DNA from: Rotaria sp. Silwood1
Taxonomy: Eukaryota > Rotifera > Eurotatoria > Philodinida > Philodinidae
Direction: 5' to 3'
DNA length: 64,000 nucleotides
Assembly (NCBI GenBank): GCA_905250075.1
Contig: CAJNOP010000525.1
Location: forward strand, 81,353-145,352
Shown here in pieces: positions 34,130 to 49,440 of this stretch. The notes beneath the pieces are model-generated. The model ran no database searches. It was not told the DNA's origin and saw only the letters and a program-made list of their open reading frames with translations. Each line of letters starts with the position of its first letter. Position 1 is the first letter of the stretch. The position numbers were made by a program, and so were the translations under genes.

Positions 34130-37100
34130 ATCAAAAGCAGATTATTCGAATGTCAAGTTTCAATTGAACTAGGAATTGCATATTCTTCATATATTTAACA
34201 ATGACATCTAAAAAAAATCATACTCATCATGAACACATACTGAAACGATGTCTCAATTGTATTAAAAATAGTAAACATTCGATAGATTCGATAATGGTAT
34301 CAAAATCGATTAATACTCAGCATCGAATTATACTAAAATCACGTTTCAACTGAATAAAAAAAAACTATCTTTTTGATAGACTTGATAATCACATCCCAGG
34401 CAAATAATAGTCATCATGAAACGATTCTCAAAAATTTTTTAATTGTTTTCGAAATTAAATGTCTTTCATAGATTTCAAAATCACATCGAAATCAAACAAT
34501 CCTCAGAATTATGTGATTATTCTAAAGCCATCTTTGAATTTAGTCAAAGATAGAATGTTTTTGATAGCTTTGATAATAACATCGAAATCTAATGATACTC
34601 AATATGCGGTTATTCTGAAATCGTGTTTCAATTGAATTCCGAATTTTCTATTTTCTATAGATTTGATGATCACATGAAGATCAAATAATACTCACTAGCA
34701 AACTATTCTAAAATTATGTTCCAATTAAAAGGAGAATTGCATGTTCTTCATTGATTTTGTAACGACAATGAAATCAAATAATACACACAAGAAAACCATT
34801 CTTAAATCATGCGTCAATTCAATTAGCAACTTCATGTCTTTGTTACATTTGATAATGACATCCAAATAGAATAATAGTCATCATGTAGTTATTCTAAAAT
34901 TCTATTTCAATCGAATAAAAAACACGATTTTTTCGACGGATTTGATATTGACATCAAAATCAAACAATCCTTAACAAGACACTATTCTAAAATCATGCTC
35001 CAATTGAATTCGAAAGCTCGTCTTCTTGCTAGATTCGACACTGACATCTAAATCAAACAATACTCATCATGAACTCATTCTAAATCATGCTTCAATTCAA
35101 TTCGAGATAGCATCTTCCAGATTGATTTGATATTAACATCGAAATCCAACAATACTCATCATGAAATCATTCTAAATCATGGTTCAATCGAATACAAAAT
35201 TGCCTTTCTGCTACAGCGCTAATAATGACATGAAAATCAAAAAAAATGCCCAAGATCTAAATCTTCGACAATAATGTTTGAATTCGATCATAAACTAGAT
35301 GTTCTTGATAGATTCGGCAATGACATCGAATTTAACTCATACTCAATAGAATCTATTCTAAAACGATACTACAATTAAGCTATAGATAGTATAGTTTGGA
35401 TAGATTTCAGAATACATCAAAATCAACTAATACCCAGCATGAAATAATTCTGAAATCCAGTGTCAATTACGTTAGCAATGGCGTGCTATTGATAAATCTG
35501 ACAATGACACGAAAAGTGAATAATGCTCATGATGAAATCATTTTGAAATCATGTTTCGAGTAAATATAAGATCGCATGTTCTTTAAAGATTGGATAATGG
35601 CATCGGCATTATATAATATTCAAGAAGAAATTATTCTAAAACGATGGTTCATTTCAATCAGAAATATCATGTAGCTGACAGATTTGATAATGTCATGGGA
35701 CTCAAACAATAACCAAGATGAATTTATTCCAAAACCATGTTGTACTTGAATTAGTAATAGCATGTTTTAGAAAGATTCCTTGATTACATCGCAATCGCTT
35801 ATTATTCACGATGAAGTCATATTAAAAACATGTTTCAATTGAACTAGGAATAACATCCTTTGGTACATTCGATAATGACATGAAAATTAGATAATACTCA
35901 CTATGAACTAATTCTAAAATCATTCTTCAATTCACATTCAAAGAGCAATGTTTTGATCAGCTCGGTAATGGCCTAAAACTCCAATAATACTCAAGATGAT
36001 ACTGTGCTAAAATCAAGTTTCCATCGAAAACCAAACTCCATGCATTTGATAGATTTGACAACGCCATCAAAATCAAATTATAATTAGCATAATATTATTG
36101 TAAAATCATATTTCCATTGCATTCCATATAGCATGCTTTCGATAGATTTGATAGTGACATTGAAATAAAATAATACTCATCATGAAATTATTCTAAAATC
36201 ATGTTTCAATTCAATTAGAAAGTCGTTGGTCTTGATACGTTTTATAATGACATGGGATTGAAATAACACTCAGCATGAAATTATTCAAAAATGATCACCC
36301 AATTNNNNNNNNNNNNNNNNNNNNNNNNNNNNNNNNNNNNNNNNNNNNNNNNNNNNNNNNNNNNNNNNNNNNNNNNNNNNNNNNNNNNNNNNNNNNNNNN
36401 NNNNTCACCCAATTGAATTCGAGATAGCAGATTTTCAATAAACTGAGTAATGACATTGAAATCAACAAATACTCAAAAACGAAGTCTTCTAGAATCATCT
36501 TTGCATTGAAATTAGAAATAGCGTCTTTATGACATACCTGATAATGGCATTGAAATCAAATGATACTGATCATAGAATTATTCTGAAACCATATTTCAAG
36601 CGAATTAGAAAACGTATGTTTTTCATAGATTTCATACTGACATCGAAATTAGATAATACTCAGCATGAAATTACTTGAAAGTCACGTTTCAAGTGAGTTA
36701 GAAATAATATTCTTTTCAAAAATTTGATGATGACATCGAAATAAAATGCTACTTACTATCACATTATTCTGAAATCATGCTTCAATCGAATTAGAAATTT
36801 CACGTTTCAATAGATTTCATAATAATATCGAAATGAAAAAACGTTCAGCACGAAAATACGTTCAAATTATACGTCAACTCAATTGCAAATATCACGTTTT
36901 TAATAGCTTTGATAACAATATGGAAAGAAAATAACAGTAATCATGTAAGTGTTCTAAAACCATCTTGCTAATAAATTAGAAAAGCCAAGCTTCAAACAAA
37001 TCGTATAATGGCATCGATATCAAATAATAGGCATCATGAAACTATTCTAAAACCATGTTTCAATGAAATTAGAAACATAATGTTTTAATATATTCAACTA

Positions 37101-40100
37101 TGATCTCATAAGCAAATAATACTCACCATTAATTTATTCAAAAACCGTGTTCCAATTAAAATAAAAAGGACATTTTTATATGGATATGATAACTACATTT
37201 GAACAAAATGACTTTCAGCATCAACCCATTTTAAAATCATAATTCACATAGCTTAGAAACAGCATGTTCGTGATAGATTTCAAAAAGACATAGAAATGAA
37301 GTGACACTGAACACCAACTTATTCGAAAAATTTTGTTTCAATGAAATTCGAAATAGCATGTTTTTGATAGATTTGGTAATGGCGTCTACATCAAATAACA
37401 CACAATATTAAATCATTCTGAGTCCATGTTTTAATTGAATTCGAAATAGCTTATTTTTCATATGTTCGACAATGACGTCGAAATCAAATAATACTCACGA
37501 TGAAATTATCCTGAAATCATGTTTCAAAGGCATTCGAAGTATCATGTTTTCTACAGATTTCCCAATCACATCGAAGTCAAATAATGCTCATTATCACATT
37601 ATTCTACCATTGCCTTTCAAGGAAATTTGAAATATTATGTTTGTAACAGATTTGGTCATGATGAAGAAATCAAATAATACTAAAGATGAAATTGATGTGA
37701 AATCATGTTTCCATTCGATTAAAAAGGCACGATTTTAATAAGTTTGATGATAACATCAAAACCGAATAATATTCAGCATGAAATTGTTTCAATATCTCGT
37801 TTTAATAGAATTAGAAATAGACCTTTTTCATGGAATACATCATGAAAACAAAATCAAAAAATACTAACCAATAGATTATTCTGAAATCATGTTTCTATAC
37901 AACTAGAAATCGTATGTTTTTGATAGATTTACTTAAAACATTTAAATGAAATAATACTGAATATTAAGTTATTCTAAAAGTATATTTCGATTGACTTCGA
38001 AATGGCGTATCTTGGATAGATTTGATAAGAAGATCGAAATGAAATTGTACTCACCATGAAATTATTCTGAGCTTATGTTTCTATTGTATTCAAAAAGCAT
38101 GGAGTTGATAGATTTTACTATGACATAGATATCAAATGATGTGAATCATGAAGTCTTTCTAAAATCATGTTTCAAATAAACTGCAAATAGCATCTTTCTC
38201 GTTGGTTAGATATGGATGTGGAAATCAAATAATACGTACTATGAAGTTATTTTGAAATCATGTTTCAATTAAACCAGAGCTTGACAATTTTACAGAGATT
38301 TCATCATCAGATTGAAATGAAATAATACTGAGCATGAGACCACTCTAAAACCGTGTTTCGATTTATTTTGAAGATGTAGTTTTTACAAATTGGATAACGA
38401 CGTCAAAATCAAATAAGGTTCACAATGTAATTAATCTAAAATCATGTTCGCAGTGAATTAGAAAAAGTATGTTTTCGACAGGTTTCATATTAAAATCGAA
38501 ATCAAATAATTCTCACGATGAAAGTATTCTAAAAGCATGTTACAAAGGAATGAAAATATCACGTTTTCGACAGATTTCGTAATCATATCGAAATCAAATA
38601 ATACTGAGAATAAAGTTATTCTCAATTCATCGATAAATTGAATTTAAAAAAGGCACGTTTTTTGTACGCTTGGTAACGACATTGCTATAAAATAATTGTA
38701 AAAACGAAATTATTCTAAAATCATCTTTCAATTGAATTGAAAACAATATGTTTTCAATAGATTTGATACTGACATCGAAATATCATCATGCCTAATATGA
38801 AATTGTTCTGAAATCATTTTTCAAACAAAATTAAAATATCATTTTACGGACATATTTTGCTTAGAACATGGAAGTCAAAAACGACTCATCATGAAACTAT
38901 GCAAAAATTAAGTATCAATTGAATTTGAAATTACTCGTTTTCATGCATGTAGCAATAAAATCGAAAGTAAATAATACTTATTATGGTAGAATTCAAAAAT
39001 TAAAGTTCAAGTAAATTGGAAGTACTATGTTTTTCACCATTTGATTAATAGTGAGGCATATAATAGCGCTCATGATCAGACTATTCTAAAATGGTGTTGC
39101 AATTTAATTCCACAAAGAATATTTTTGATGAATATGAATAAGACATCGCAATGAAATGATAGGGAGAATAAAATAAATCTAGGATAATGTATTAATAAAA
39201 TTTTGAACAGCAACTTTTTGACATATTTGACAATAACATGAAAATCAAATAATATTCAAGATGAAATTACTCTGAAATCATTTTTCAATGGGATTGAAAA
39301 TATCAACTATTTGATAGGTTTAATAATAACATCAAAATCAAATAATACTCACTATGAAATGATTCTAAAATCATGTTTCAAATGAACTCGAAATATTATA
39401 TTTTCATCAGATATTCTAATCACATCGAAGTCAAATGATTCTCAGTATCATATTATTCTACTATCATGTTTCAAATAAATTTGAAGAAGTATGTTTCAAA
39501 CAGATTTCCTAATAACGAAGAAATCAAATAATACTGAACAAGAAATAATTCTCAAACCATGTTCACATTGAATTAAAAAAAGTAAGCTTTCGATAGGTTC
39601 CATATTAACATCAAAATCAAATAATACGCATGATGAAATTATTCTAAAATCATGTTACAAAGGAATTCAAAACATCACGCTTTTGCCAGATTTTCTAATC
39701 ACATCGAATTCAAATAATGCTGATCATTACATTATTCTATTATAACGGTTCAAATAAATTTGAAGAAGTATATTTCGAATAGATTTTCTAATGACAAAGA
39801 AATCAAATAATACTGAACAAGAAATCATTCTCAAATCATGCCCGCATTGAATTGAAAAAGTAGCTTTTCGATTAGTACCATATTAATATCAAAATCAAAT
39901 AATACTTAAGATGAAATTATCTTTGTGTAAGGTTCCAATGGAATTCCAGATATCACATTTTTCATGGATATTAATATGACATCGAAATGAAATAAAAGAA
40001 AGAACGAAATTATTCTATAATAATGTATTAATTGAATTTGAAATAGTATGTTTTTTGCATATTTAACAATGACATGGAGAGCAAACAATACTGATGATGA

Positions 40101-43100
40101 AATTATTCTTCAATCATGTTTAAATGAAATTAGAAACAGAATGCTTTTCATTGATTGAATGATGATGTCAAAATTCAATAATACTCAAGATGAAATTGTT
40201 CTTATGTGAGGTTCCAATGGAATTCCACATATCATATTTTTGATGGATATCAATACGACATCACAATGAAATAATTGGAAGGATGAAATTATTCTAAGAT
40301 AATGCGTCAATTCAATTTGGTATAATATATTTTTTGTATATTTGAAAATGATATAGAAATCAAACAATAGTGACCATGAAATTATCCTTCAATTGTGTTT
40401 AAATGGAATACGAAAGAGCATGCTTTTCATTGATTGCATGATGACATCGCAATTCAATAACACTCAAGATGAAATTATTCTGAAGGCATGTTTCAATGGG
40501 ATTTGCAATGTCATATGCTTGATCGGTTTCCTAATAACATGAAAACAAAATTATTCTCACCATGAAATTATCTTAAAATTATATTTCTATGAAATTCAAA
40601 ATATCAGGTTTTAGCAGATTTAATAAAATCATCGAAATGAAATAATATTCATTATCAAAGGGTCCTAAAATCACATCTGAATCCACTTCCGGATAGCTCA
40701 TTTATGATAGAATTCAAAATGACATCGAAATCGCATAACAATCAACATGAAGTGATTCTAGAATTAAGTTTCAATTTAATTTCGAATTACTAGATTTTAT
40801 ATATTTGATGATGACATGATAATCAAAAGATATTCAAGATGATATTATCCTAATGTGATGCTCCAATTGAGTTAGGAATTACATGATATTGAGAGATTCA
40901 AAAATGACATCGAAATCCAAAAATACTCAAGATGAAATTATCCTTTTATGATGTTTCAATTGAGGTGAAAATGACATGTTTTTTATTGATTGGATCATCA
41001 GATGAAAATAAGATTATATTCACCATCAAAGTATTTCAATATCATGTTCCAGTTGAAATAGAAAAAGAACGTTTACATAGATTTCATAATGAAAGCAAGA
41101 TCAAATAATATCCAGCATGAAATTATAGGAAAATCATGTGTCAATTCAATTACAAATCGGACAGTTTTCTTCGATATTACTTATGACATGAAAATCAAAT
41201 AACACTGAAGATAGAATCATTCTTAAATCATGTTTTGAGTGAATCGAAGACTGCATAATTTTGATAGATTCAATAATGACATGGAAATGAAATAGTATTG
41301 AAAATACAATCATTCTTACATTGCATTTCAAATTAATTCAAAAGCGCATGTTTTTTACAGATTTTATAGTGATAGCGAAATTAAATACGGCTTAGGATAA
41401 AATTATTCTAAAATCATTTTTCAATTGAATAAGAAGTAGAATGTTTTCATCGATTTGATAGTCAAAGCGAAATCAAATAATACTGAAGATGAAAATATTC
41501 TAAAATCATCTTTAAAATCCATCCCAGATAGCTTGATTCTGTTAAATTTGAAAATGACATCGAAATCGACTTACAATTAGTATAAAATTTTACACAAATC
41601 ACATTCCGATGATCTTACATTTCATTTTTTTGAAAGATTTCATGATGACATCGAAGTCCAATAATATGCACTATGAAACTATTCTGAAATCTTCTGTCGA
41701 TTGAATTCGAAATAGTTTATTTCTGAAAGCCTCGATGTTAACACTGCGATCAAATAATACTCAGCATTAAATTTTTCTGTAATAATTTTTTAGCTGAATT
41801 AGTAGCAGTATGTTTTTCATATATTTTATAATGACCTCATAATCAAATAACATTGATCATAAAATTATTCCAAATTTATGACACAATAGGATCAGAAATC
41901 GCATGTTATTGTTAGATTTCACAATGACAGTGAAACCAGTTAATGCAGAGCACAAGATTATTCTCAATATCATTTCTTAATCGACTTAGAAATAGTAAAC
42001 TACCGATGGATTTAATAATGACATCAAAGTCAAATAGTACTCACTATGAAAGTATTGTAAAATCATGTTTCAATAGAAATCCAAAAAGCATATTTTTCAT
42101 AGATTTCTTGATTATATCAAAATCAAATAATATTCAGCATGAAATAATTTTATTATCATGTTTCAATTTAATTAGAAACAAGTATGTTTTTTATTGGACA
42201 TAATAATCACATGAAAATCGAATAATGTTAAAGATGAAATTATTCAAAAATCGTATTTTACATAAATTTGATATGCTACGTGTTCGAAAGATTCGAAAAT
42301 GACATTAAATTAAATGAAAACTCAGCATGAAAATATTCTGAAATTATCTTTAAATTGAATAAGAAATTGTATATTTTTGATAGATATGATAATAACGCTG
42401 AAGTCAAATCGTACGCACGATGAATACATTGTCATATCATTTTCCAATTGTATAACAAATGGAATCATTCTCATAGATTCAGTTTTGACATTGAAAGGAA
42501 ACAATACTTAAAATAAAATTATTTTGAAATTTTGTTATAAATGATTTCAAAATGCCATGTTTTTTTATAGAACTGAGGATGTCACCGAAATCAAATAATA
42601 GTAACCATGAAATTATTTTCAAAACATGTTTCAATGCAATTAGAAGTAGCATGTTTTTGATAGATATTTTTATCCGAGCGAAGTCGATTGGTACTTAATA
42701 TGTATTTACTCTGTAATCATGTTTCAAATGAAACCAAAATTGCGAATATTTTCTAAATTTGATAATGACACCGATACGAAATAATACTCAGCATAAAACT
42801 GCTCTGAAATCATGTTTGAAATGAATTTCAAACAGCTCGTTCTTGATATTTTTGATAATGACATCATAAGCAGATAAAAGTCAAAATGAGAATGTCCGAA
42901 AATCGCGTTTCAATTGAAGTAGCAGTAGCACATGTTTCATAGATGTGATGATGATGTCAAAATCAAATGATCTTTAAGATGAAAGTACTCTGAAATGACG
43001 TATTTTTGACTTCAAAATTGCATGTTTTTGAGAAATTTGATAATGACATCGATATCAAATAACATGAACCATAGAACTGTTCGAAAAATCAAGTTGCCAT

Positions 43101-46100
43101 CAAATTCGAAATAACAGGTTTTTAGAGATTCAGTATCGCCATCGAATTCATATAGTATTTACCAAGAATCATCTCTAACATTATGCTTCCATTGAGCTCA
43201 AATAACATGCTTTTGATAGATTTCATGTAAACACCTAAATCAAACAATACTTACCATGAAGCTATTCTGTAATCTTATTTTATTTGAATTCGAAATAGCA
43301 TGTTTTGATAGATTTCAAGGGGACATCGAATTAGATAAAGCGCAGCATGAATTCATTCTAAAGTCATATTTCAATGAAGCTCGTGAAAGCACGGTTTGAG
43401 TAACTTTGAAAAAGATGTCGATATCAAACAATACTCATCATAAAAGTTTTCGAAAAATATGTTTCAATCGAATTTGAAATAGAGCATTTCGGATAGATTT
43501 GGTAATGACATAGAGATCAAATAATATTCAACACGAAATCATTCTAAAATCATATTTTAACTGAATCAAAGATATCTTGGTTTTGAAGATTTTATAATGA
43601 CATCAAACTCGAAATAGAATCAGCATGAAGTCGTTCCAAAATCATGTTTCATTCGAATTAGAAGTTTATTGTTTTCAATTTATATGATGATGACCTTGAA
43701 ATCAAAAAGAGCTCAGCATTGAATCAATCTAAAATCTTGTTTCAATACAATTAGAAATAGCATCTTTTTGCTGAAATTGATAATGACTTGCTAATTAAAT
43801 TATACTGATCATAAAAACATTATGAAATAGTGTTTCATTTCAGTTTCAAGTAGCTTCCTCATCATAGATTGCATAATGACATCACAATCAAACAATCTTC
43901 AGCATGCTGTTATTCCAAAATGATGTTTCAATCGAAGTAGAAAACTCATATTTTTGATAGATTTCATAATAAGATAGACATTGAATATTACTCAACATGA
44001 AATTATTTTATATTCTTGTTTCAGTTTAAAAAAGCAATACATTGCTTTTAACAGATTTGCTGATGGCATTGAGAATAAATAATACCGAACATGAAATGAT
44101 TCCGAAATCAGGTTTCACTTAAATTAAGAATCGCATAGTTTTGATATATTTGATAATGACTTCGAAAACAAAGGATACTCACGATGAAATTATTCTAATG
44201 TTATATTTTAACTGAATCAGATATAGAATATTTTTGACAGATTTGATTATGAAATCGAAATTGAATAATTATCAAGATGAATTTATTCTTAAATAATATT
44301 TCAAAGGAGTATGAAATTGCATATTTTTCATAGATATAATAATGATATCGAAATGAAATAATGCTCAATATGAAATTGTCCTAAAACGATGTTTCCATTG
44401 AAGTATAAATAGTATGTTTCTGTAGAAGTGATAACGACGTCGGAGGCAAATAATAGTCAAGATGAAATAATTGTCAAATCATGTTCCAATAAATTCGAAA
44501 TAGGATGTGCTTGTGAGATCGGATACTCACATCAAAATGAAATAAAACTCAGCAAGACATTGTTCTTGACTAACGTTTCAATTCAAATAGAAACGGCATG
44601 TTCTTGGTGGGCTTGCTAATGGTGTTGAAATCGAATAATACAGAGCAAGAAATCATTCTCAAGTGATGTTTCAAATGAAGTAGAAATAGCATGTTTCTGC
44701 TAGGTTTGTCAATGACATCGAAATCAAATGGCCGTCATCAACAAATCATTCTGAAATCATGTCACAATTGAATCGGGAATTACATGTTTCAGCTTAATTT
44801 AATAATGACATCGAATGCAAATAAAAGTCACGATAAAACTCTGTTTAAGCCACGTTTCAGCTGAATTAGATATAATGTAGTTTTCAGAGATTTGAGAATG
44901 ACATCGAAATCGAATAATACACACCATGAAGCTATTTATAAATCATCTTTCAGTTGTATTATAAACCAATTGTGTCCTATATATTTGATAATGAGATCGA
45001 AATCAATTAATACTGAAGATGAAACTCTCCATGAATCACTTGTCTAATGAACTGAGTATGGCACCGTTTTCATTGATTTCAAGATGGCATCGACATCAAA
45101 TAATAGTCAACATGAAATTATTCGAAAGTCATGTTTTAAAAGAATTCGAAATAGAATGTTTTGTATAGATGTGATAATGACATCGAGACCAAACAATAGT
45201 CACCATGAAAAATCTCTGAAATGATGTTTCAATTGAATTCGAAATAGCATGTTTTCGATAGATTTGATAATGAGATCGAAAGTGAATAAATCTCAGCAAG
45301 GAATAATTCAAGCTTCATCGTTCGATGAACTTGGGAATAGCGTGTTTTTGATAGATTTAATGAAGACATAGAAATTGAATAATACGCAGTATGAAGCTAT
45401 TCTAAATCATGCTTCAGTTCACATAGAGATATGTGTTTTTCGATAGACTTGATTACGACATGGAAATTAAATAATACTGAGCACGAAATTATTAGAAAAT
45501 CATATTTCAGTGGAAGATGGAATAAAGTGCTTCTCAGAGAATTGATATTGACATTGCAATGAAATAATACTCATTATGAAACTATACGGAACTCACGTTT
45601 CTATCGAATTCATGTTAACATGGTTTTTATAGCTTTAATAACGACACCGCGTATGATTATTGCTCAGCATATAATCTTCTCACACTATGCTCTACCACTA
45701 TTCGGAATAGCATCTTCTTGATAGACTTTGTAATTGCATCGAAACCATACAGTACTTATCATGAGATTATTCTGAAATCATGTTTTTATTGAATTACATG
45801 TAGGTCATCTCTGGTAGATTGGATTACTATGTCAAAATCAAATAATATTCAGCATGAAACTATTCTGAAATCATGTTTGAATTGAAGTAGAAGTAGCATG
45901 TCTTTGATGGATTTGACAATGAGGTCGAAATCAATTAATAGTTAGCATGAGAGTATTCTAAAGTTATGTTTCCATTGAACAAAACTACTGTGTTCGCAAT
46001 AGGTTTTATAGAAACGTCGTAATCAATCAATGCGCACGACGAAATTATTCGAAATTCATGTTTCAATTAGGCTGGGAATGGCATATTTTTAGGTTTGGCA

Positions 46101-49100
46101 ATTACATCATAATGAAATAAAAGTCAATATGTAGCTATTCTAATATCATGTCTCAAGTGATTTCTAGATGACATGATTGTGCTAGATTTGCTAATGATAT
46201 CGAAACCAAACAACACGTACGATGAATTTGTTCAAAAGTAATGTTTTAATTGAATCAAAAATAGGATGTGTTTTATATATATGATAATTGTATGGTAACT
46301 ACTTGATACTCATCATGAAACGATTCTACAATCATGTTTCAATAAGATTAGTAGTAGTTATTTTTTGATAGATTAAATTATAACATCGAAATCATATAAT
46401 AGTCAGCATGAAATTATTCTAAAAACGTTCTTCCACAAAATAGAAAGAACTGATTTTTGAAATGTTGGATAATGATTTCGAAATAAAATAGTATTCACAA
46501 TGGCATTGGTCATAAATTATGTTTTAATTGAAATAGAAATATCCTGTTTTTGATAGATTTGATAATGATACGAAAATAAAATAGTACTCATCATGACAGT
46601 GTTCTAAAATCATGTTTCAATTGAGCTAGAATAATTATGCCTCATATAGATTTTGATATGACTTTGAAATTAAATACTAATAACGATGAAACCACTCCAA
46701 CACCATGTTTGAATTGAATTCACAGTTGAATGTTTACGATTGATCTGCTAATGACATCAACATGAAATGATGCCAACGATCAAATTATTCTGAAATCATT
46801 TTTCAGATGCAATAGAAACATCAGGTTTTTCATAGATTTACTAATGACATTCAAATCAACTAATACTCAATATGAAATTATTCTAAAATTCTGTTTCGAT
46901 TAAAGTCCAATTAACATGTTTTTGATAGATTTGAAAATGGTGTTTAAATGAAATAATGCTCATCATGAAAATAATCTAAAACCAATTTTCAAATGCATTA
47001 GAAAATTGATGTTTTTCTTGGATTTGAAAATAACATGGAGAGGAAATAGCACTCAAGATGAAAGTATCCTGAAATCATGTTTCTATTGAAGAAGAAATAG
47101 CATGCATTTGATATTGTTGATACTCACATCGAAATAAAATAATACTCAAGATAAAATTATTCTAAAATCTCGTCTTCATTAAACTACAAATAACAAGTTT
47201 CTGTTGGATTTCATCATGACATCTAAATGAAAAAATACTCAAGATAAAATTATTCTAAAATCATGTTTTAGCTCACTTGGAAATGTCATCTTTTTGACAG
47301 ATTTGAGAATAACAGGAAAATTAAATAATACTCATCACGAAATTACACTAAAATTGCGTTTCAAATCAATTTAATAGAGGCTGCTTTTGATAGGTTGTTT
47401 AATGACATCAAAATCAAATGAGAATGAGAATGAAATTATTCTAAAATCATGTTTCAATTGAATTAGAAATAGTATGTGTTTTTAGCATTGATAATGATTT
47501 TGAAAACAAATAATAGTTATCAAGAAGTTATTCTGAGATCATGTTTTAATTAAATTACAAATAGCATGTTTTCTATTGATTTTACAATCATGTCAAAATC
47601 AACTAATACTCACCATGAAACTCCTCTACAATCATGTTTGAATAGCAGTAGAAGTAGCATGTTTCTGACAGTTTCAGCAATGACATGAAAATCAAATAAT
47701 ACTAATAATGAAAGAATTCTAAAATTATGTTTCAGTGGGATTAGAAACACTATGATTTTGGTACATTCGAGAAAGACATCGAAATGAAATAATGCTGAAG
47801 ATGAAATTATTCACAAATCATGCTTCAATTGAAATCCGAATCGTATCTGTTTGACAGATCCGATGAGAATATCGAAATCAAATAATATTGAAGATTCATT
47901 TATCCCAAAATTATGTCTGAGCTAAATCCAAATAGCATGTTTTTAGTAGATTGGATAATAACATCGAAATCAAATAATACTCATTAAAAAATCGGTCTAA
48001 AATCATGTTTCAATTGAATTAAAAATACTATTTTTTTGGTAGATCTGATAATGAGGTCAAAATTTAATAGTAATCATCATGAAACTATTGTTTAATCATG
48101 TTTCAATTGAATTAGACGTAGCATGCTTTTGCTAGCTTTGATAGTAAGGTGAAAGTATTATAATACTCAACATGAAATTGTTCTTCAATCATATTTCAAT
48201 TGGATTAGAAATAGCATGTCTTGAGTAGATTGGATAATAGGATCGAAATCAAATAATACTCATTAAAAAATCGGTCTAAAATTATGTTTCAATTGAATTA
48301 GAAGTATCATCTTTTGGTAGGTATGATAATGAGGTCAACATCTCATAGTACTCACCATGAAGCTATTCTTTAATCATGTCTCAATGAAATTAGAAAGCGT
48401 GTTTTTAGTAGATTTGATAACGACACGATATCGAATAATACTCACTATAAAATTATACTAAAATCATATTTCGATCGTAGTCAGAATCACATGCTTTTGA
48501 CAGATTCGATAATGGCATCGGAAACAAGTGATACTCAAAATATAATTATTTTAAGTTGACATTTCAGTTTAGTTTGAGATGGTATATTTTTGATAGATTT
48601 GATGATGTCGCCAAAATGAAATAACGCGCAAGATGAAAGCATTTGAGAATCCTGTTTCGATATTATTAGAATTATAATTTTTTTGATAGATTTAATATCG
48701 ACATTGAACTGGAATAATACTCATCATGGAAGTATTGTAAAACCATGTTTCGATAGAATTAAAAATCGGATGTTTGTGATAGATCTGATAATGACAGCAA
48801 AATCAAATCATACATACTATGAAACTGTCGGAAAATCATGCTTCGATTAAATTGAAAATTTCACGTGGTAGGTGGATGTGATTATGACATGGAAAAGAAA
48901 TAATGTTCAAGATAACGTTATTCTAAAGTCATGCTTTCGTTGAATTCGAAATAGCATGTTTTTTGATAGATGTGATAATGACATTGAATTAAAAGAATAC
49001 CCAGCATGAAACGTTTCTAAAATCATGTTTCAGTTGAATCCGACATAGAATTTTTTTTGTTGCATCTGAGGATGACATCGAATTAAAAGAATACTCAGTA

Positions 49101-49440
49101 TGAAACGTTTCTGAAATCCTGTTTTAGCTGAATTCTAAATAGAATGTTTTTGATTGGTTTGAGAATGACATTGAATAGAAAGAACACCCAACATGAAACG
49201 TTTCTAAAATTATGCTTCAGTTAAATCCGAAATGGCATGATTTTGATAGATTTGGTAATGGCATCAAAATTAAGTAACATCCAAGATGAATACAATCAAA
49301 AATCATGTTTTAATCGAATTAGGACAAGTATATTTTTGATAGATTTGATAATGACATTGAAATAAAAGAATACTCAGCATGAGAGTATTTGGAAATCATG
49401 CTTCAGTTGAATTAAAAATAGCATGGTTTTGTTGGTATTT
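34130..49440. repeat. Satellite block: ~160 divergent copies of a 93-bp monomer
   Basis: A consensus unit can be read as GACATCGAAATCAAATAATA, then CTCACCATGAAATTATTCTA, AAATCATGTTTCAATTGAAT, TAGAAATAGCATGTTTTTGA and TAGATTTGATAAT, 93 bp in total. Neighbouring monomers are spaced 93-94 bp (for example GACATTG/GACATCG starts at 48980, 49074 and 49167) and differ at many positions. Pairs 279 bp (three monomers) apart are distinctly more alike in places (39472/39751, 39931/40210, 47951/48230), so a trimeric higher-order period exists. All monomers share one orientation. The ORFs within it follow the 31-codon period and are interrupted by stops in the consensus, so the block is non-coding. Confidence 0.93.
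36305..36404. other. 100-N assembly gap inside the satellite
   Basis: The ten bases before the gap (TCACCCAATT) are repeated immediately after it. Merging the two copies gives a monomer of exactly 93 bp, so the gap probably represents overlapping contig ends, not missing DNA. Confidence 0.85.

Noticed and set aside
34130..49440. Many 60-86-codon ORFs in the satellite
   Set aside because: The monomer is 93 bp (31 codons), so open frames carry over by chance from unit to unit; the consensus contains stops and there is no conserved protein.
34130..49440. CRISPR-like regular spacing
   Set aside because: The whole monomer repeats with divergence, without constant repeats and unique spacers, and the genome is eukaryotic.
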